Positions 16,010-23,884 of a DNA stretch of 33,833 bases are shown in pieces (positions within the stretch are counted from its first letter, which is position 1; each line of letters opens with the position of its first letter). The position numbers and the translations under genes are program-made. The stretch is taken from NCBI GenBank assembly GCA_902800325.1, contig CADCDW010000035.1:1-33833 (forward strand), in the 5' to 3' direction. The DNA comes from an uncultured Lachnospiraceae bacterium. GTDB lineage: Bacteria > Bacillota > Clostridia > Lachnospirales > Lachnospiraceae. The notes under the pieces are model-generated. The model saw only the letters and a program-made list of their open reading frames with translations, was not told the DNA's origin and ran no database searches.

Positions 16010-16910
16010 TCGAATCAGGAATATAATAAATATATTCATACCATGTATAATTGCTCTGTTCCTTCAGGTTGTGGTTATCTTTGGCGATATAGTCGGAATA
16101 TTTATAAAAAACTGCCTTTCCAAAGAAAAAACCGTAGCGACAAGAACAATAGAAACTATTCTTTCACAAGACTACACCCAACCTATGAACAAAGCAATCA
16201 TATCGGCAGCTCAGTTTATCTTGTATATACTGGTCTTTGGACTTTGGTTTTACAAACTAAAAAAGCCTTCTTTAAAAGAAGGCTTTTTTGGCATTATCAA
16301 GCCGCCGATCATCATAGGTCTTATAATGGCCGGTATATCCGGACAGTTTTTTGTTGACAGCATATTATCACTTATAAGACCTATATTTAAAACAGCATTT
16401 GAATCCTATGATGAACTTGTTTCAAATGTGACAGGTGTATCTTCATCGTGGCTTATGTTTTTGGCAGTTTTTTTGCTTGCACCTATCGCAGAAGAGCTGC
16501 TGTTTCGAGGTCTCATACTTATATATGCAAAAAAATGTATGCCTGCTATGCTTGCCATAGTTATTCAGGCACTCATATTTGGTATATATCACGGCAATTT
16601 GATACAGGGTACTTATGCATTTTTACTTGGCATACTGCTTGGCTTTATCGCACATAAAACAAACAATCTTTTTACGGTAATAGTCTTTCATATGGCGCTT
16701 AATACAAGTATAATCGCCATACCGGGTGATATATTCAATAGTATGGCATCACGAGTTTTGACAGCCTGCATATCTGCTGTTATACTGACACTAAGTATAT
16801 ATTTTGTATTTAATATAAATAAATTAATACGAAAGCCTGATACCAAATCCAAAGGTAAAAAGATAAAAAACAAAAGTATTAATAAAACCGACTCAAATGA
16901 TATAGAATAA
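15996..16910 (+). CDS. CPBP-family intramembrane metalloprotease
   Basis: Multi-pass (about eight helices) Abi/CAAX-type protein of 304 residues. The family motifs are present: PIAEELLFRGLI (EExxxR, about residue 165), IFGIYHGNLIQGTYAFLLG (second motif His), and VIVFHMALN (third motif). Members are glutamic-type intramembrane proteases or bacteriocin-immunity proteins; the target here is unknown. It ends in a Lys/Asn-rich cytoplasmic tail. The start lies inside the previous gene (14-nt overlap). Oddly, bases 16259-16289 inside this gene form a textbook intrinsic terminator hairpin. Confidence 0.88.
   Translation: MESNNRIRNIINIFIPCIIALFLQVVVIFGDIVGIFIKNCLSKEKTVATRTIETILSQDYTQPMNKAIISAAQFILYILVFGLWFYKLKKPSLKEGFFGIIKPPIIIGLIMAGISGQFFVDSILSLIRPIFKTAFESYDELVSNVTGVSSSWLMFLAVFLLAPIAEELLFRGLILIYAKKCMPAMLAIVIQALIFGIYHGNLIQGTYAFLLGILLGFIAHKTNNLFTVIVFHMALNTSIIAIPGDIFNSMASRVLTACISAVILTLSIYFVFNINKLIRKPDTKSKGKKIKNKSINKTDSNDIE
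16259..16289 (+). terminator. Terminator-like perfect hairpin inside the CPBP gene
   Basis: A perfect 15-bp inverted repeat with one central base. The left arm is AAAAAAGCCTTCTTT and the right arm AAAGAAGGCTTTTTT, which ends in six T. It has every property of a Rho-independent terminator, yet it lies in frame in the coding sequence (about residues 88-98, LKKPSLKEGFFG). Active translation would be expected to melt it. Confidence 0.7.
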
Positions 16911-17019
16911 GCCGACTCAGGGAAATCAGATTTAAATTAAAAATAATAATCAATGTGTACTTAAATGATACAGCGGAAACTTTTAATTATCTTCATTATA
17001 TCAAAAGGAGAGCTATAAT

Positions 17020-17823
17020 ATGAATGCTTCGATAGGCGTTTTCGACTCCGGTGTCGGAGGATTAACGGTTGTGCGCGAAATTATGCGTCAACTGCCGAGT
17101 GAAAATGTAATATATTTTGGTGATACTGCCAGGGTTCCTTACGGTAGCAAATCCAAGAATACAATACTTAAGTTTTCAAGACAGATAGTACGTTTTTTGC
17201 GTACCAAAAATGTCAAAGCTATAGTCGTTGCATGTAACACCGCAAGTGCTCTTGCGCTTGAGGATATGCGTGACGAAATAGACATACCTGTTATAGGTGT
17301 AGTTAGACCCGGTGCAAAAATGGCTGTTGCAAAGACGAAAACAAAACATGTGGGAATCATAGGAACAGAGGCTACTATCAAATCCGGTATATACACTGAT
17401 TACATAAGACAACTTGATGAAGAGGTAAATGTTATAGGTAAGGCATGTCCGCTGTTCGTTCCACTTGTTGAAGAAGGACTCTTAGAAGATCGAATTACTG
17501 ATGATATGATAGACAGATATCTGTCAGAGCTTAAGCCGTATAACGTTGATTCACTTGTTTTAGGCTGTACCCACTATCCTCTCTTATTTAATCCTATCAA
17601 AAGATATATGGGCGATTATGTAACACTTATAAATCCAGCCTATGAAACAGCCAAGGAATTAAAACAGATACTTGATGAAAAGGGCCTTTTAAACAGCCGA
17701 AGCAATATCCCTTCATATGAGTTTTATGTAAGTGACGGCATGGATAAGTTCAAGGCCTTTGCAGACAGGGTTCTTCCGATAAATGTTGAAAATGTAAACG
17801 TAATTGATATCGAAAGCTATTAA
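17020..17823 (+). CDS. murI: Glutamate racemase
   Basis: MurI interconverts L- and D-glutamate to supply peptidoglycan precursors, acting in the cytoplasm without cofactor. The 267-residue protein has IGVFDSGVGGLTVVREI at the start, YFGDTARVPYGSKS, the first catalytic Cys in VVACNTASA (about residue 71), and the second in LVLGCTHYPLL (about residue 183). AAAGGAG stands 10 nt before the ATG. It leads a set with the DUF1934 gene (28-nt gap) and a methyltransferase gene. Confidence 0.96.
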   Translation: MNASIGVFDSGVGGLTVVREIMRQLPSENVIYFGDTARVPYGSKSKNTILKFSRQIVRFLRTKNVKAIVVACNTASALALEDMRDEIDIPVIGVVRPGAKMAVAKTKTKHVGIIGTEATIKSGIYTDYIRQLDEEVNVIGKACPLFVPLVEEGLLEDRITDDMIDRYLSELKPYNVDSLVLGCTHYPLLFNPIKRYMGDYVTLINPAYETAKELKQILDEKGLLNSRSNIPSYEFYVSDGMDKFKAFADRVLPINVENVNVIDIESY

Positions 17824-17851
17824 TGTACTATAACGAACATTTGAGGTTTTT

Positions 17852-18277
17852 ATGAGAGTTAAAATAATTATAGAAAGCACAGACCAGGATGGTTTAAAAA
17901 ACACAAGTGAAAATACCGCCATAATATCCGAAGAAAAAAGCGGTTATAGATTAACCTACAGCGAGGACTTGTCCGGTGAAGGTGTTTTGACCAAAACTAC
18001 TATGTATGTTTCTCCAACCGAGCTTCGTATCATAAGACGCGGCGAACTTATAACAGATTTTATCTACGGCGAATCGCTAACGCACAACACCACATATGAA
18101 ACACCTTTTGGCAATATCCCCGTAACCCTTATAACAAAAAGCTATGAGTATCTTGATATGCTTCATGAACCGGAAACCGGTATAAATATAAGTTCATCTT
18201 ATACACTTGATATGGGCGACTCGCTAATGCCTCCATCAAGTATGAGTATGACAATAATTATAAAAAAAGAAGCATAA
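17852..18277 (+). CDS. DUF1934 (YwiB-like) beta-barrel protein
   Basis: A 141-residue cytosolic protein resembling the DUF1934/YwiB family, a small calycin-like beta barrel of unknown function. The evidence is the pattern of alternating strands with GYRLTYSEDLSGEGVLTKTTMYV, LRIIRRGELITDFIY, TYETPFGNIPVTLITKS, and a closing SSSYTLDMG. It lies 28 nt after murI, a pairing I have seen in Clostridia. A GAGG ribosome site precedes the ATG. No catalytic residues can be proposed. Confidence 0.75.
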   Translation: MRVKIIIESTDQDGLKNTSENTAIISEEKSGYRLTYSEDLSGEGVLTKTTMYVSPTELRIIRRGELITDFIYGESLTHNTTYETPFGNIPVTLITKSYEYLDMLHEPETGINISSSYTLDMGDSLMPPSSMSMTIIIKKEA

Positions 18278-18374
18278 ATCTGAAAGCATTTTTAAGCAAA
18301 ACCTATGTATGCGATTTAGTAAGAGATTTTTAAGAGATTTTAAAATCATCTTAAATACGCAAGGAGCACAACCC

Positions 18375-18977
18375 ATGAGTAAAGAACGAATCTACGATGA
18401 CTTTTTTGGTATATTTACAAACCACAAAAAACTAAATGAGCTTACTCCTCTGCCGGATTTTGAAATACATGAGTCAACCGACTACGAGGTTTTGATGCGC
18501 ATCTTTGAAGATGTCTACATCAATCCCGATGATACCATAGTTGACTTTGGCTGCGGCATGGGTAGAGTTTTGTTTTATTGCAACAACCGTTTTTTCTGCA
18601 ACGTAACCGGCATAGAGAACAACTCATCCGTCTATAACAAGCTTTTTGAAAACGCAGAAAGCTATCACGCAAAATTTATGGAGCAGCGTGAAAAATTTTC
18701 TCTTCTAAACATACATGCAGGAGAATACGAAATCTCTCCTACTGACAACTTCTTTTATTTTTTTAATCCATTTTCAGCAGAAGTATTAGAAAGCATAATC
18801 AGAAAAATAATGAAGTCTGTACACGAAAACCTACGCCAAATCACCATCATCCTCTACTACTGCACCTTTGAAATGATGAGTGTAATCCGCAAATTTCCTC
18901 TTCGTCTCGAAAAGGTCATCAAGCTTCCCGGCTACGAAGAAGATCCGGACGAAAAAGCCTATATATACAGACTTTGA
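18375..18977 (+). CDS. SAM-dependent class I methyltransferase
   Basis: A 200-residue Rossmann-fold methyltransferase. Motif I is TIVDFGCGMGRVLFYC (about residue 55 of the chosen frame), followed by the acidic GIENNSS after strand 2. The later FFYFFNPF occupies the motif IV position. The start is put at the ATG at 18375, preceded by AAGGAG at the right distance. A longer reading from 18309 has no ribosome site and adds a basic 22-residue stretch. The substrate is unknown. It is the last gene of the murI run and its 3' end abuts an acyltransferase remnant on the other strand. Confidence 0.8.
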   Translation: MSKERIYDDFFGIFTNHKKLNELTPLPDFEIHESTDYEVLMRIFEDVYINPDDTIVDFGCGMGRVLFYCNNRFFCNVTGIENNSSVYNKLFENAESYHAKFMEQREKFSLLNIHAGEYEISPTDNFFYFFNPFSAEVLESIIRKIMKSVHENLRQITIILYYCTFEMMSVIRKFPLRLEKVIKLPGYEEDPDEKAYIYRL

Positions 18978-19256
18978 TTTTTTGCTTATAGAATTTGAAA
19001 AATCCAAATACTCATGTGCCAAACAAAATAATGCCGGTATTCCAAATGAAAAAGCAAGATAATTACAAACCGTATTTATTATTTGATATTTTTCAATATA
19101 TACAAACAGTAATATATTTATTGCTGAGGCTATAATCCACCCACCAACCAGAAACCATCTTAGACTTAGAATCTTATTTATTATTCTTTCTCCTGAAACC
19201 AGATAATATCCGAGCAAATATACACAAAGATAAGCAGGAATTTTTTTCCATAAAAT
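18951..19256 (-). pseudogene. Remnant of a multi-pass membrane acyltransferase
   Basis: The minus strand encodes an uninterrupted hydrophobic stretch typical of acyltransferase-3 (O-acetyltransferase) proteins. It begins with IPAYLCVYLLGYYLVSGE, followed by two further membrane helices and an FSNSISKKSKS turn. It lacks the N-terminal catalytic part and the C-terminus. The frame is closed upstream by TAA at 19257-19259 without a start codon or ribosome site, and downstream it runs into the end of the methyltransferase gene. This fills most of the gene-free gap 18978-19310; the rest holds nothing clear. Confidence 0.5.
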
Positions 19257-19310
19257 TTATCCTTTTAAAAAATTCTAATTCCAATTTGATTTTTATATTT
19301 TTATTTGGTT

Positions 19311-19952
19311 TTATAACAAATTTATTTCCTTCTCTATCAGCCTGTAAACGTTTGCCACGAGGAAGCCGTCTGCTATTGCATGATTCAGGCGAACACTAAC
19401 CGGCATCATCAGCCTGCCGTTTTCTTCCCGGTATTTACCCCAGTTGACGATTGGGGCAAAATGCAGATAGCCGTCCGGCAGTTCAACATTAAGTGAATCG
19501 TATGACAGCCATGATATATAAGATGCATCAAACCAGTTCGGATGATTCATCATATCCAGCCTATATTCCCTTGTTTGCTTTGCATTCTCCACATCCTTTA
19601 CGGCATTCCGGTAAAACACTTCATATTCTTCATAATATGTCGTATAGACCGGCGTACAAGTTTCCGTATCATCATGAAAGACATACTGTATCGGATTTAT
19701 CCTGTCATAGCAGATCAACTCCTCCGACTGCCAGAGATATCCCATCTTGTAGTCATCCCGCGAGTTCAACACCTTTGAAAGAATATACAGAAAGTTGATG
19801 TAAAACTTAGTATCTGTTATCTTGGAATACTCCACCAGATTCGTAACATCTATCCTTGCTGTCATGGACGTGGAGCACTTGCAATCCTCCGTAAAATGTC
19901 GGAACACCCCGCTTCTGTAATATTTTTCTTTGTCTATAACTCTGTAATTCAT
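19311..19952 (-). CDS. Chloramphenicol acetyltransferase-like protein
   Basis: A 213-residue protein of the CatA fold. The catalytic region is PVSVRLNHAIADGFLVANVY, with the HxxxDG motif (catalytic His and structural Asp). The usual preceding His of the HHAVCDG form is Asn here, and Cys is Ala. SYISWLSYDS corresponds to the ISWxSF region of classical enzymes, and STSMTARIDV and YVFHDDTETCT also fit. The enzyme would transfer acetyl from acetyl-CoA to a hydroxyl; whether chloramphenicol is the natural substrate is not known, as many gut Clostridia carry such genes without proven resistance. An AAAGGGGC ribosome site precedes the ATG. It sits in an accessory-looking patch between two gene remnants. 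Confidence 0.8.
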   Translation of the reverse strand: MNYRVIDKEKYYRSGVFRHFTEDCKCSTSMTARIDVTNLVEYSKITDTKFYINFLYILSKVLNSRDDYKMGYLWQSEELICYDRINPIQYVFHDDTETCTPVYTTYYEEYEVFYRNAVKDVENAKQTREYRLDMMNHPNWFDASYISWLSYDSLNVELPDGYLHFAPIVNWGKYREENGRLMMPVSVRLNHAIADGFLVANVYRLIEKEINLL

Positions 19953-20187
19953 ATATCAATGCCCCTTTTGTCCCATTTTTTAATATTATACTTCAACAAC
20001 GAATTATTCTCAGTAGTGCGAAAAAATTTTTATACTTATTTTCCGTATCTCTTACATTGTAAAATAAATATCTTTCTTTTAATCCGCTTTTCGATTGCTC
20101 ACGCGTTCAAGAAGGTCGGCGACTTCCATATGATATGTTTGCAAATTACTTTTTTCCACTTCATAACAATAAGGCAAACCATTTTTA

Positions 20188-21120
20188 TTATACCAAGAAC
20201 AGACTCTCCTGCATGTCAATCCAGGATTCCTGTGGCACCTCATGTATCTTATCACCTTCCATATAATTTCCGATCAGAAACGGTGAAGTCTTATCATGTA
20301 ATCTGTTCTGTGCATATATTACTTCCGGTTCAGCATTTGCATAACAATATTTACAAAGATGAAGACAGGTGTTGTAAGCCCCTATATCACATGACAGATA
20401 ACAGGCACATTCAGCCCTTGCCCCTTTCTTCTTAGGTGCTGTAAGTCTTTTGCCGATAGCCTTTTCGTAATCACTGATCTTCATACATCCACTGCAATCA
20501 GCTCCGTACTCCGCCAGTTCATTTCCTTCTGCACACGGCTTAACGAGCATACCACATTCAGTTGCGATTTTTATCATCTCTTGCCCAAGTTCTAATCTGT
20601 CACTATGCAAAACTTCTCTTGCCTCCGGAAAATTCTTTCTTACTTTTGGATACAAATCGATAAAACTGATAACCACAGTCTTCGTATATCCCTTCAGACT
20701 TTCCGCTATTTGTTTGAAAGCATGTAAATGGTACTCCAAAGAGTATTTATCCGATAAAAATATAGGGTCATATCTCCAACCTACAGAATTTACTCCTACA
20801 ATATCGGATAGTGTTTTAAAATTCTCTATCAAACGATGCTTATCCGGAACATTTGGCTCAATATCCCGTCCATACGGAGTGAGTGTTACAAACCAGTATT
20901 GACCGAAATCCTTTATTAAATCCATATATGGAAACATAGGTGCAGGATTTTTTGTACAGAATCCAATCACATCAACCACGGATGGATCCAGCCTGTACCT
21001 GCTCACCTGATTCAGATTATAAGGATTGCGAACACAAACAAAACCCTCTTTTATTCTATTTGAAAACCACTCAGCATAGAATGCCGGTATATCTGTTCTT
21101 TGTCCTGTATTGATTATCAT
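20188..21120 (-). CDS. DUF1848 protein, Cys-rich C-terminus
   Basis: A 310-residue protein of the DUF1848 family. The N-terminus INTGQRTDIPAFYAEW and the segments VDVIGFCTKNPAPM and FVTLTPYG are family features. The C-terminal third has many cysteines (GADCSGCMK, then CACYLSCDIGAYNTCLHLCKYCYAN), which suggest an iron-sulfur or zinc site; a radical-SAM-like relation has been suggested for the family but no standard CxxxCxxC is seen at the N-terminus. The ATG at 21120 is chosen because it gives the family start; the ribosome site (GAAAG) is weak. The reaction is unknown. It precedes the CAT-like gene on the same strand by 235 nt, in which only a possible TATAAT box is seen. Confidence 0.82.
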   Translation of the reverse strand: MIINTGQRTDIPAFYAEWFSNRIKEGFVCVRNPYNLNQVSRYRLDPSVVDVIGFCTKNPAPMFPYMDLIKDFGQYWFVTLTPYGRDIEPNVPDKHRLIENFKTLSDIVGVNSVGWRYDPIFLSDKYSLEYHLHAFKQIAESLKGYTKTVVISFIDLYPKVRKNFPEAREVLHSDRLELGQEMIKIATECGMLVKPCAEGNELAEYGADCSGCMKISDYEKAIGKRLTAPKKKGARAECACYLSCDIGAYNTCLHLCKYCYANAEPEVIYAQNRLHDKTSPFLIGNYMEGDKIHEVPQESWIDMQESLFLV

Positions 21121-21162
21121 ATTGCGTTCTTTCAAGACTTTTATAATTCTTTCACTGATCTC

Positions 21163-21261
21163 CTACTTCTCTTTAATATCCTGATTCTCTTTCGTTACCT
21201 CAGGACAATATTTTATAATTATATCAAGAAGAAGCCTTGCACATCGTGCCTTCTGCTTTTG
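21163..21261 (-). pseudogene. Short coding remnant, C-terminal tail of an unknown protein
   Basis: On the minus strand, an open stretch of 32 codons ends in TAG. It has clear protein character (KARCARLLLDII followed by KYCPEVTKENQDIKEK) but no start codon, and is closed upstream by TAG. It resembles the tail of a small helical regulator; this is a guess. It fills part of the 21121-21357 gap. Confidence 0.3.
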
Positions 21262-21336
21262 CTAATAATTCAAATTGAGTTATTTTCCTTGCTCTATGCG
21301 ATAAACCAAATCCCATTATACAGGAGACTTACATAT

Positions 21337-21360
21337 CTTCCCCCGCTAAACCGGCGTTTA
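21337..21360 (-). other. 24-nt element anchored on the pap stop codon
   Basis: Partner of the element at 878-901. Reading from the TAA stop on the minus strand, 20 of 24 bases are identical, with the core CGGTTTA-N-CGGGGGAAG at the same distance from the stop. The two genes are otherwise unrelated. Confidence 0.6.
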
Positions 21361-22842
21361 TTTTACTTCCGTAAGTTTTTTTTCGATTGCCTTTATGACT
21401 GTTTTTAATGCTTTGATACGCGCATATTTTTTATCATTTGATTCAAGAACGTGCCAAGGTGCAAACTTGGTGCTTGTTTTTTGAAGCATCTCATCAACTG
21501 CTACCTCGTATAAATCCCATTTTTCTCTGTTACGCCAATCCTCATCGGTAATCTTCCACTGCTTCTCAGGAGTATTCTGACGGTCTGTAAATCTTTCAAG
21601 TTGCGTATCTTTATCAATTTGAACCCAGAACTTGACTATGACGGCATTCCAGTCAGCAAGCTCTTTTTCAAATTCATTGATTTCATTGTAGGCTCTCTGC
21701 CAGTCATTTTCAGAACAAAAGCCCTCCAGACGTTCAACCATCACCCGTCCATACCATGTTCTGTCAAATATAGCTATATGACCATCTTTAGGCAATCTGT
21801 TCCAGAATCTCCACAGATAATGTCTTGCCTTTTCTGCCGGTTCAGGACTGGCTATAGGATGCACCTCATAGCCTCGTGGATCCAAAGCCGCCGCCAGACG
21901 TTTGATATTGCCACCCTTTCCGGCAGCATCCCAGCCTTCGTACGCTATGATTACAGGAATCTTCTTGTGATAAAGTTCATTGTGAAGCTCACCCAGACGA
22001 GCTTGCAGGACGTCAAGCTCCTTTTTATATTCCTCATCGGTAAGCGTTTTGTCAAGAGGTATATCCGCAAGCTTTGGAGTATTTTTCATAGGAAATGTAT
22101 TTTGAAGCAAAGGTGCTTTTTGCTCGGTTTCCGCATTGGCTATGGCGGTATCTATACTTGCGATAAGAATTTCAGTCATCTGAAGTTCTGCCCATTTCTT
22201 GCTGGAAGAATCTATAAAATACCATGGCGCCACGAACTGATTTGTAGCCTCTATGTACTCATCATATACATTCAGACATTTTTCGTAATGCTTGTTCTGC
22301 CACAGGTCTTTTTCAGAAACGCGCCACTTGGTATATGTGTCACTTTCAAGCTCTTTTAGTCTCTTTTTTTGAGTTTTTTCATCTATCTGAAAAAAGAATT
22401 TTACTACAAGATATCCGTTGTCATTTAACTGTCTCTCAAAACGTTTTATACTTGTAAGACGCGATTTATACCTGCTTTTACTTATATCCCCCTGCAAGTA
22501 CTGCGACGTTACCTCACCCATCCAGCTTCCATCAAAAAATGAAATCTTACCCTGCTTTGGGATTCGTACAAAGTACCGATATAAAAACGGTCTTCTTAAT
22601 TCTTCTTCAGTAGGCTTTGTAAGTGTTTCACACTTAAAAAATCTCGGATCAAGATTCTTTATAATTCTTCCCAAAACACTTCCTTTACCTGCTGCACCCC
22701 AACCATCCATTACAACAAGTACCGGTAAATTTTTTTCTTTAATTGCCATCTGCCTTTTCGAAAGTTCAAGTCTTGCTTTTTCAAGCCTTATCGAAAGTTC
22801 TTCATCATTTGGCTTTTCTTCTTTTACCCATTCTTTCAGCAT
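21358..22842 (-). CDS. pap: Polyphosphate:AMP phosphotransferase (two-domain PPK2)
   Basis: A 494-residue fusion of two PPK2 kinase domains, the class II arrangement that phosphorylates AMP to ADP with polyphosphate. Domain 1 has the Walker A DGWGAAGKGS (about residue 46) but a changed lid (FDGSWMGEV instead of DRSWY). Domain 2 (from about residue 275) has EGWDAAGKGGNIKRL and an intact lid, FDRTWYGRVMVERLEGF. This fits the rule that only the second domain is catalytic. WVQIDKDTQLERFTDRQ and KQWKITDEDWRNREKW are family segments. AAGGAGG sets the ATG. It stands alone, with no polyphosphate kinase gene near. The 3' end carries the stop-anchored element shared with the chemoreceptor at 899. Confidence 0.92.
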   Translation of the reverse strand: MLKEWVKEEKPNDEELSIRLEKARLELSKRQMAIKEKNLPVLVVMDGWGAAGKGSVLGRIIKNLDPRFFKCETLTKPTEEELRRPFLYRYFVRIPKQGKISFFDGSWMGEVTSQYLQGDISKSRYKSRLTSIKRFERQLNDNGYLVVKFFFQIDEKTQKKRLKELESDTYTKWRVSEKDLWQNKHYEKCLNVYDEYIEATNQFVAPWYFIDSSSKKWAELQMTEILIASIDTAIANAETEQKAPLLQNTFPMKNTPKLADIPLDKTLTDEEYKKELDVLQARLGELHNELYHKKIPVIIAYEGWDAAGKGGNIKRLAAALDPRGYEVHPIASPEPAEKARHYLWRFWNRLPKDGHIAIFDRTWYGRVMVERLEGFCSENDWQRAYNEINEFEKELADWNAVIVKFWVQIDKDTQLERFTDRQNTPEKQWKITDEDWRNREKWDLYEVAVDEMLQKTSTKFAPWHVLESNDKKYARIKALKTVIKAIEKKLTEVK

Positions 22843-22989
22843 AAAAACCCCTCCTTTAAGTCATATATATAGAATATTTTTAATAATTGTCCATCTGAAA
22901 TATGCAAAAATCGACACACACATTTTAAAAAAAGATGATTTTGCAATGAATCAAATCACATCACAAAAGCATCCTTTTAATAAAAACAA

Positions 22990-23493
22990 CTATTTCTTTT
23001 TAAAGGTCATACTCATACCATCTTCTTCAATGGTAATCGTTTTATCCTTCTTACTGTACTTACCTTCGATTGTTTCACCCTCAGCAGTAAGCTCAACCTT
23101 GCTACCCTTGAACTTTATAGTACCTTTCTGAGACTCAGTCTCTCCAAAAGCACTCATCGTAAGCGTAAAATCACTACCCTTAACTTCAAGAGTTACATCC
23201 ATACCAAACGAAGCATAATCATCACATACATACTTTCCGTTTTTGCTTGAGAAAAGACCCAAGGCAAAACATACAATAAGCGCGATAACCGCTACAGCTG
23301 CTACTGCGATACCGATGATCAACCCTGTTTTCTTTCCACCACCCTGAGGTGCCTGATACTGTGGCTGCACACCACCCTGCTGCATAGGATCCATACCCTG
23401 TGGCATACCACCCGCTACCATAAGAGGAGCTCCACATACAGGACAGTTAGCCGCCCCATCAGCTACCTGATTTCCACAACTAGGACAATTCAT
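22990..23493 (-). CDS. Zinc-ribbon membrane protein with external beta domain
   Basis: A 167-residue protein. It begins with a double-CxxC zinc ribbon (CPSCGNQVADGAANCPVCG), then a Gly/Pro/Gln/Met-rich linker, one membrane helix (GLIIGIAVAAVAVIALIVCF) and a C-terminal beta-rich domain with an FTLTMSAFGETESQKGTIKF-type repeat of strands, probably outside the membrane. This layout is common in Clostridia proteins of unknown function. The ATG at 23493 is chosen because AAAAGGAGAAG stands just before it and it starts at the zinc ribbon; a longer reading exists but has no ribosome site. A clear promoter lies at 23580-23608. Confidence 0.85.
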   Translation of the reverse strand: MNCPSCGNQVADGAANCPVCGAPLMVAGGMPQGMDPMQQGGVQPQYQAPQGGGKKTGLIIGIAVAAVAVIALIVCFALGLFSSKNGKYVCDDYASFGMDVTLEVKGSDFTLTMSAFGETESQKGTIKFKGSKVELTAEGETIEGKYSKKDKTITIEEDGMSMTFKKK

Positions 23494-23579
23494 AATATTC
23501 TTCTCCTTTTCATCTTGTAATACGTTATCGAACAATACAACCCCTTTTATATATCTGGCGTATTGCAAGCTACAAATTA

Positions 23580-23608
23580 ATTATACGTTAAACTTAAGTA
23601 TTTTTCAA
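23580..23608 (-). promoter_or_regulatory. Promoter of the zinc-ribbon protein gene
   Basis: On the minus strand, TTGAAA, a 17-nt spacer, then TATAAT. The transcript leader is about 80 nt and holds a short inverted repeat, CAATAC/GTATTG, with arms at 23533-23538 and 23560-23565. The rest of the 23494-23839 gap is the 45-bp array. Confidence 0.75.
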
Positions 23609-23650
23609 GAAAAAAACATACAATATACACTATAATTAGTCTTTTACTAA

Positions 23651-23884
23651 TTATCCCGGTCTTTCCTAAGCCATATCTATAAGCGTATCATCATGTTATC
23701 CCGGTCTTTCCTAAGCCGTATCTATAAGCGTATCATCATGTTATCCCGGTCTTTCCTAAGCCGTATCTATAATATCTATAAGCGTATCATCATGTTATCC
23801 CGGTCTTTCCTAAGCCGTATCTATAAGCGTATCATCATGTTATCTCGGTCTTTCCTCAGCCATATCTATAAGCGTGTCGACCAG
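23651..23884 (-). repeat. 45-bp in-frame duplications of the ddl 3' end, five copies
   Basis: CGGTCTTTCC occurs at 23657, 23702, 23747, 23801 and 23846, spaced 45, 45, 54 and 45 bp; the 54 comes from a 9-bp internal duplication, also a multiple of three. The copy at 23840-23884 is the real end of ddl (DTLIDMAEERPR-stop). The four others read in the same frame as DDTLIDTA-stop-ERPG-stop with small changes: GAG became TAG and AGA became GGA. The copies are nearly identical to each other and a little different from the coding one. Confidence 0.92.

Noticed and set aside
18831-19217. A genuine 128-residue membrane protein gene on the minus strand
   Set aside because: The homologous part starts upstream of its ATG, no ribosome site exists, and its C-terminal half is antisense to the methyltransferase gene; called a remnant instead.
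20050-20150. Short minus-strand frame MEVADLLERVSNRKAD before the CAT-like gene
   Set aside because: Looks peptide-like, but only 16 codons with no ribosome site; possibly another remnant, too short to call.
19896-20435. Plus-strand frame of 179 residues opposite the CAT-like/DUF1848 gap
   Set aside because: It overlaps the 5' end of one convincing gene and the 3' end of another on the opposite strand, with no ribosome site and no family likeness.
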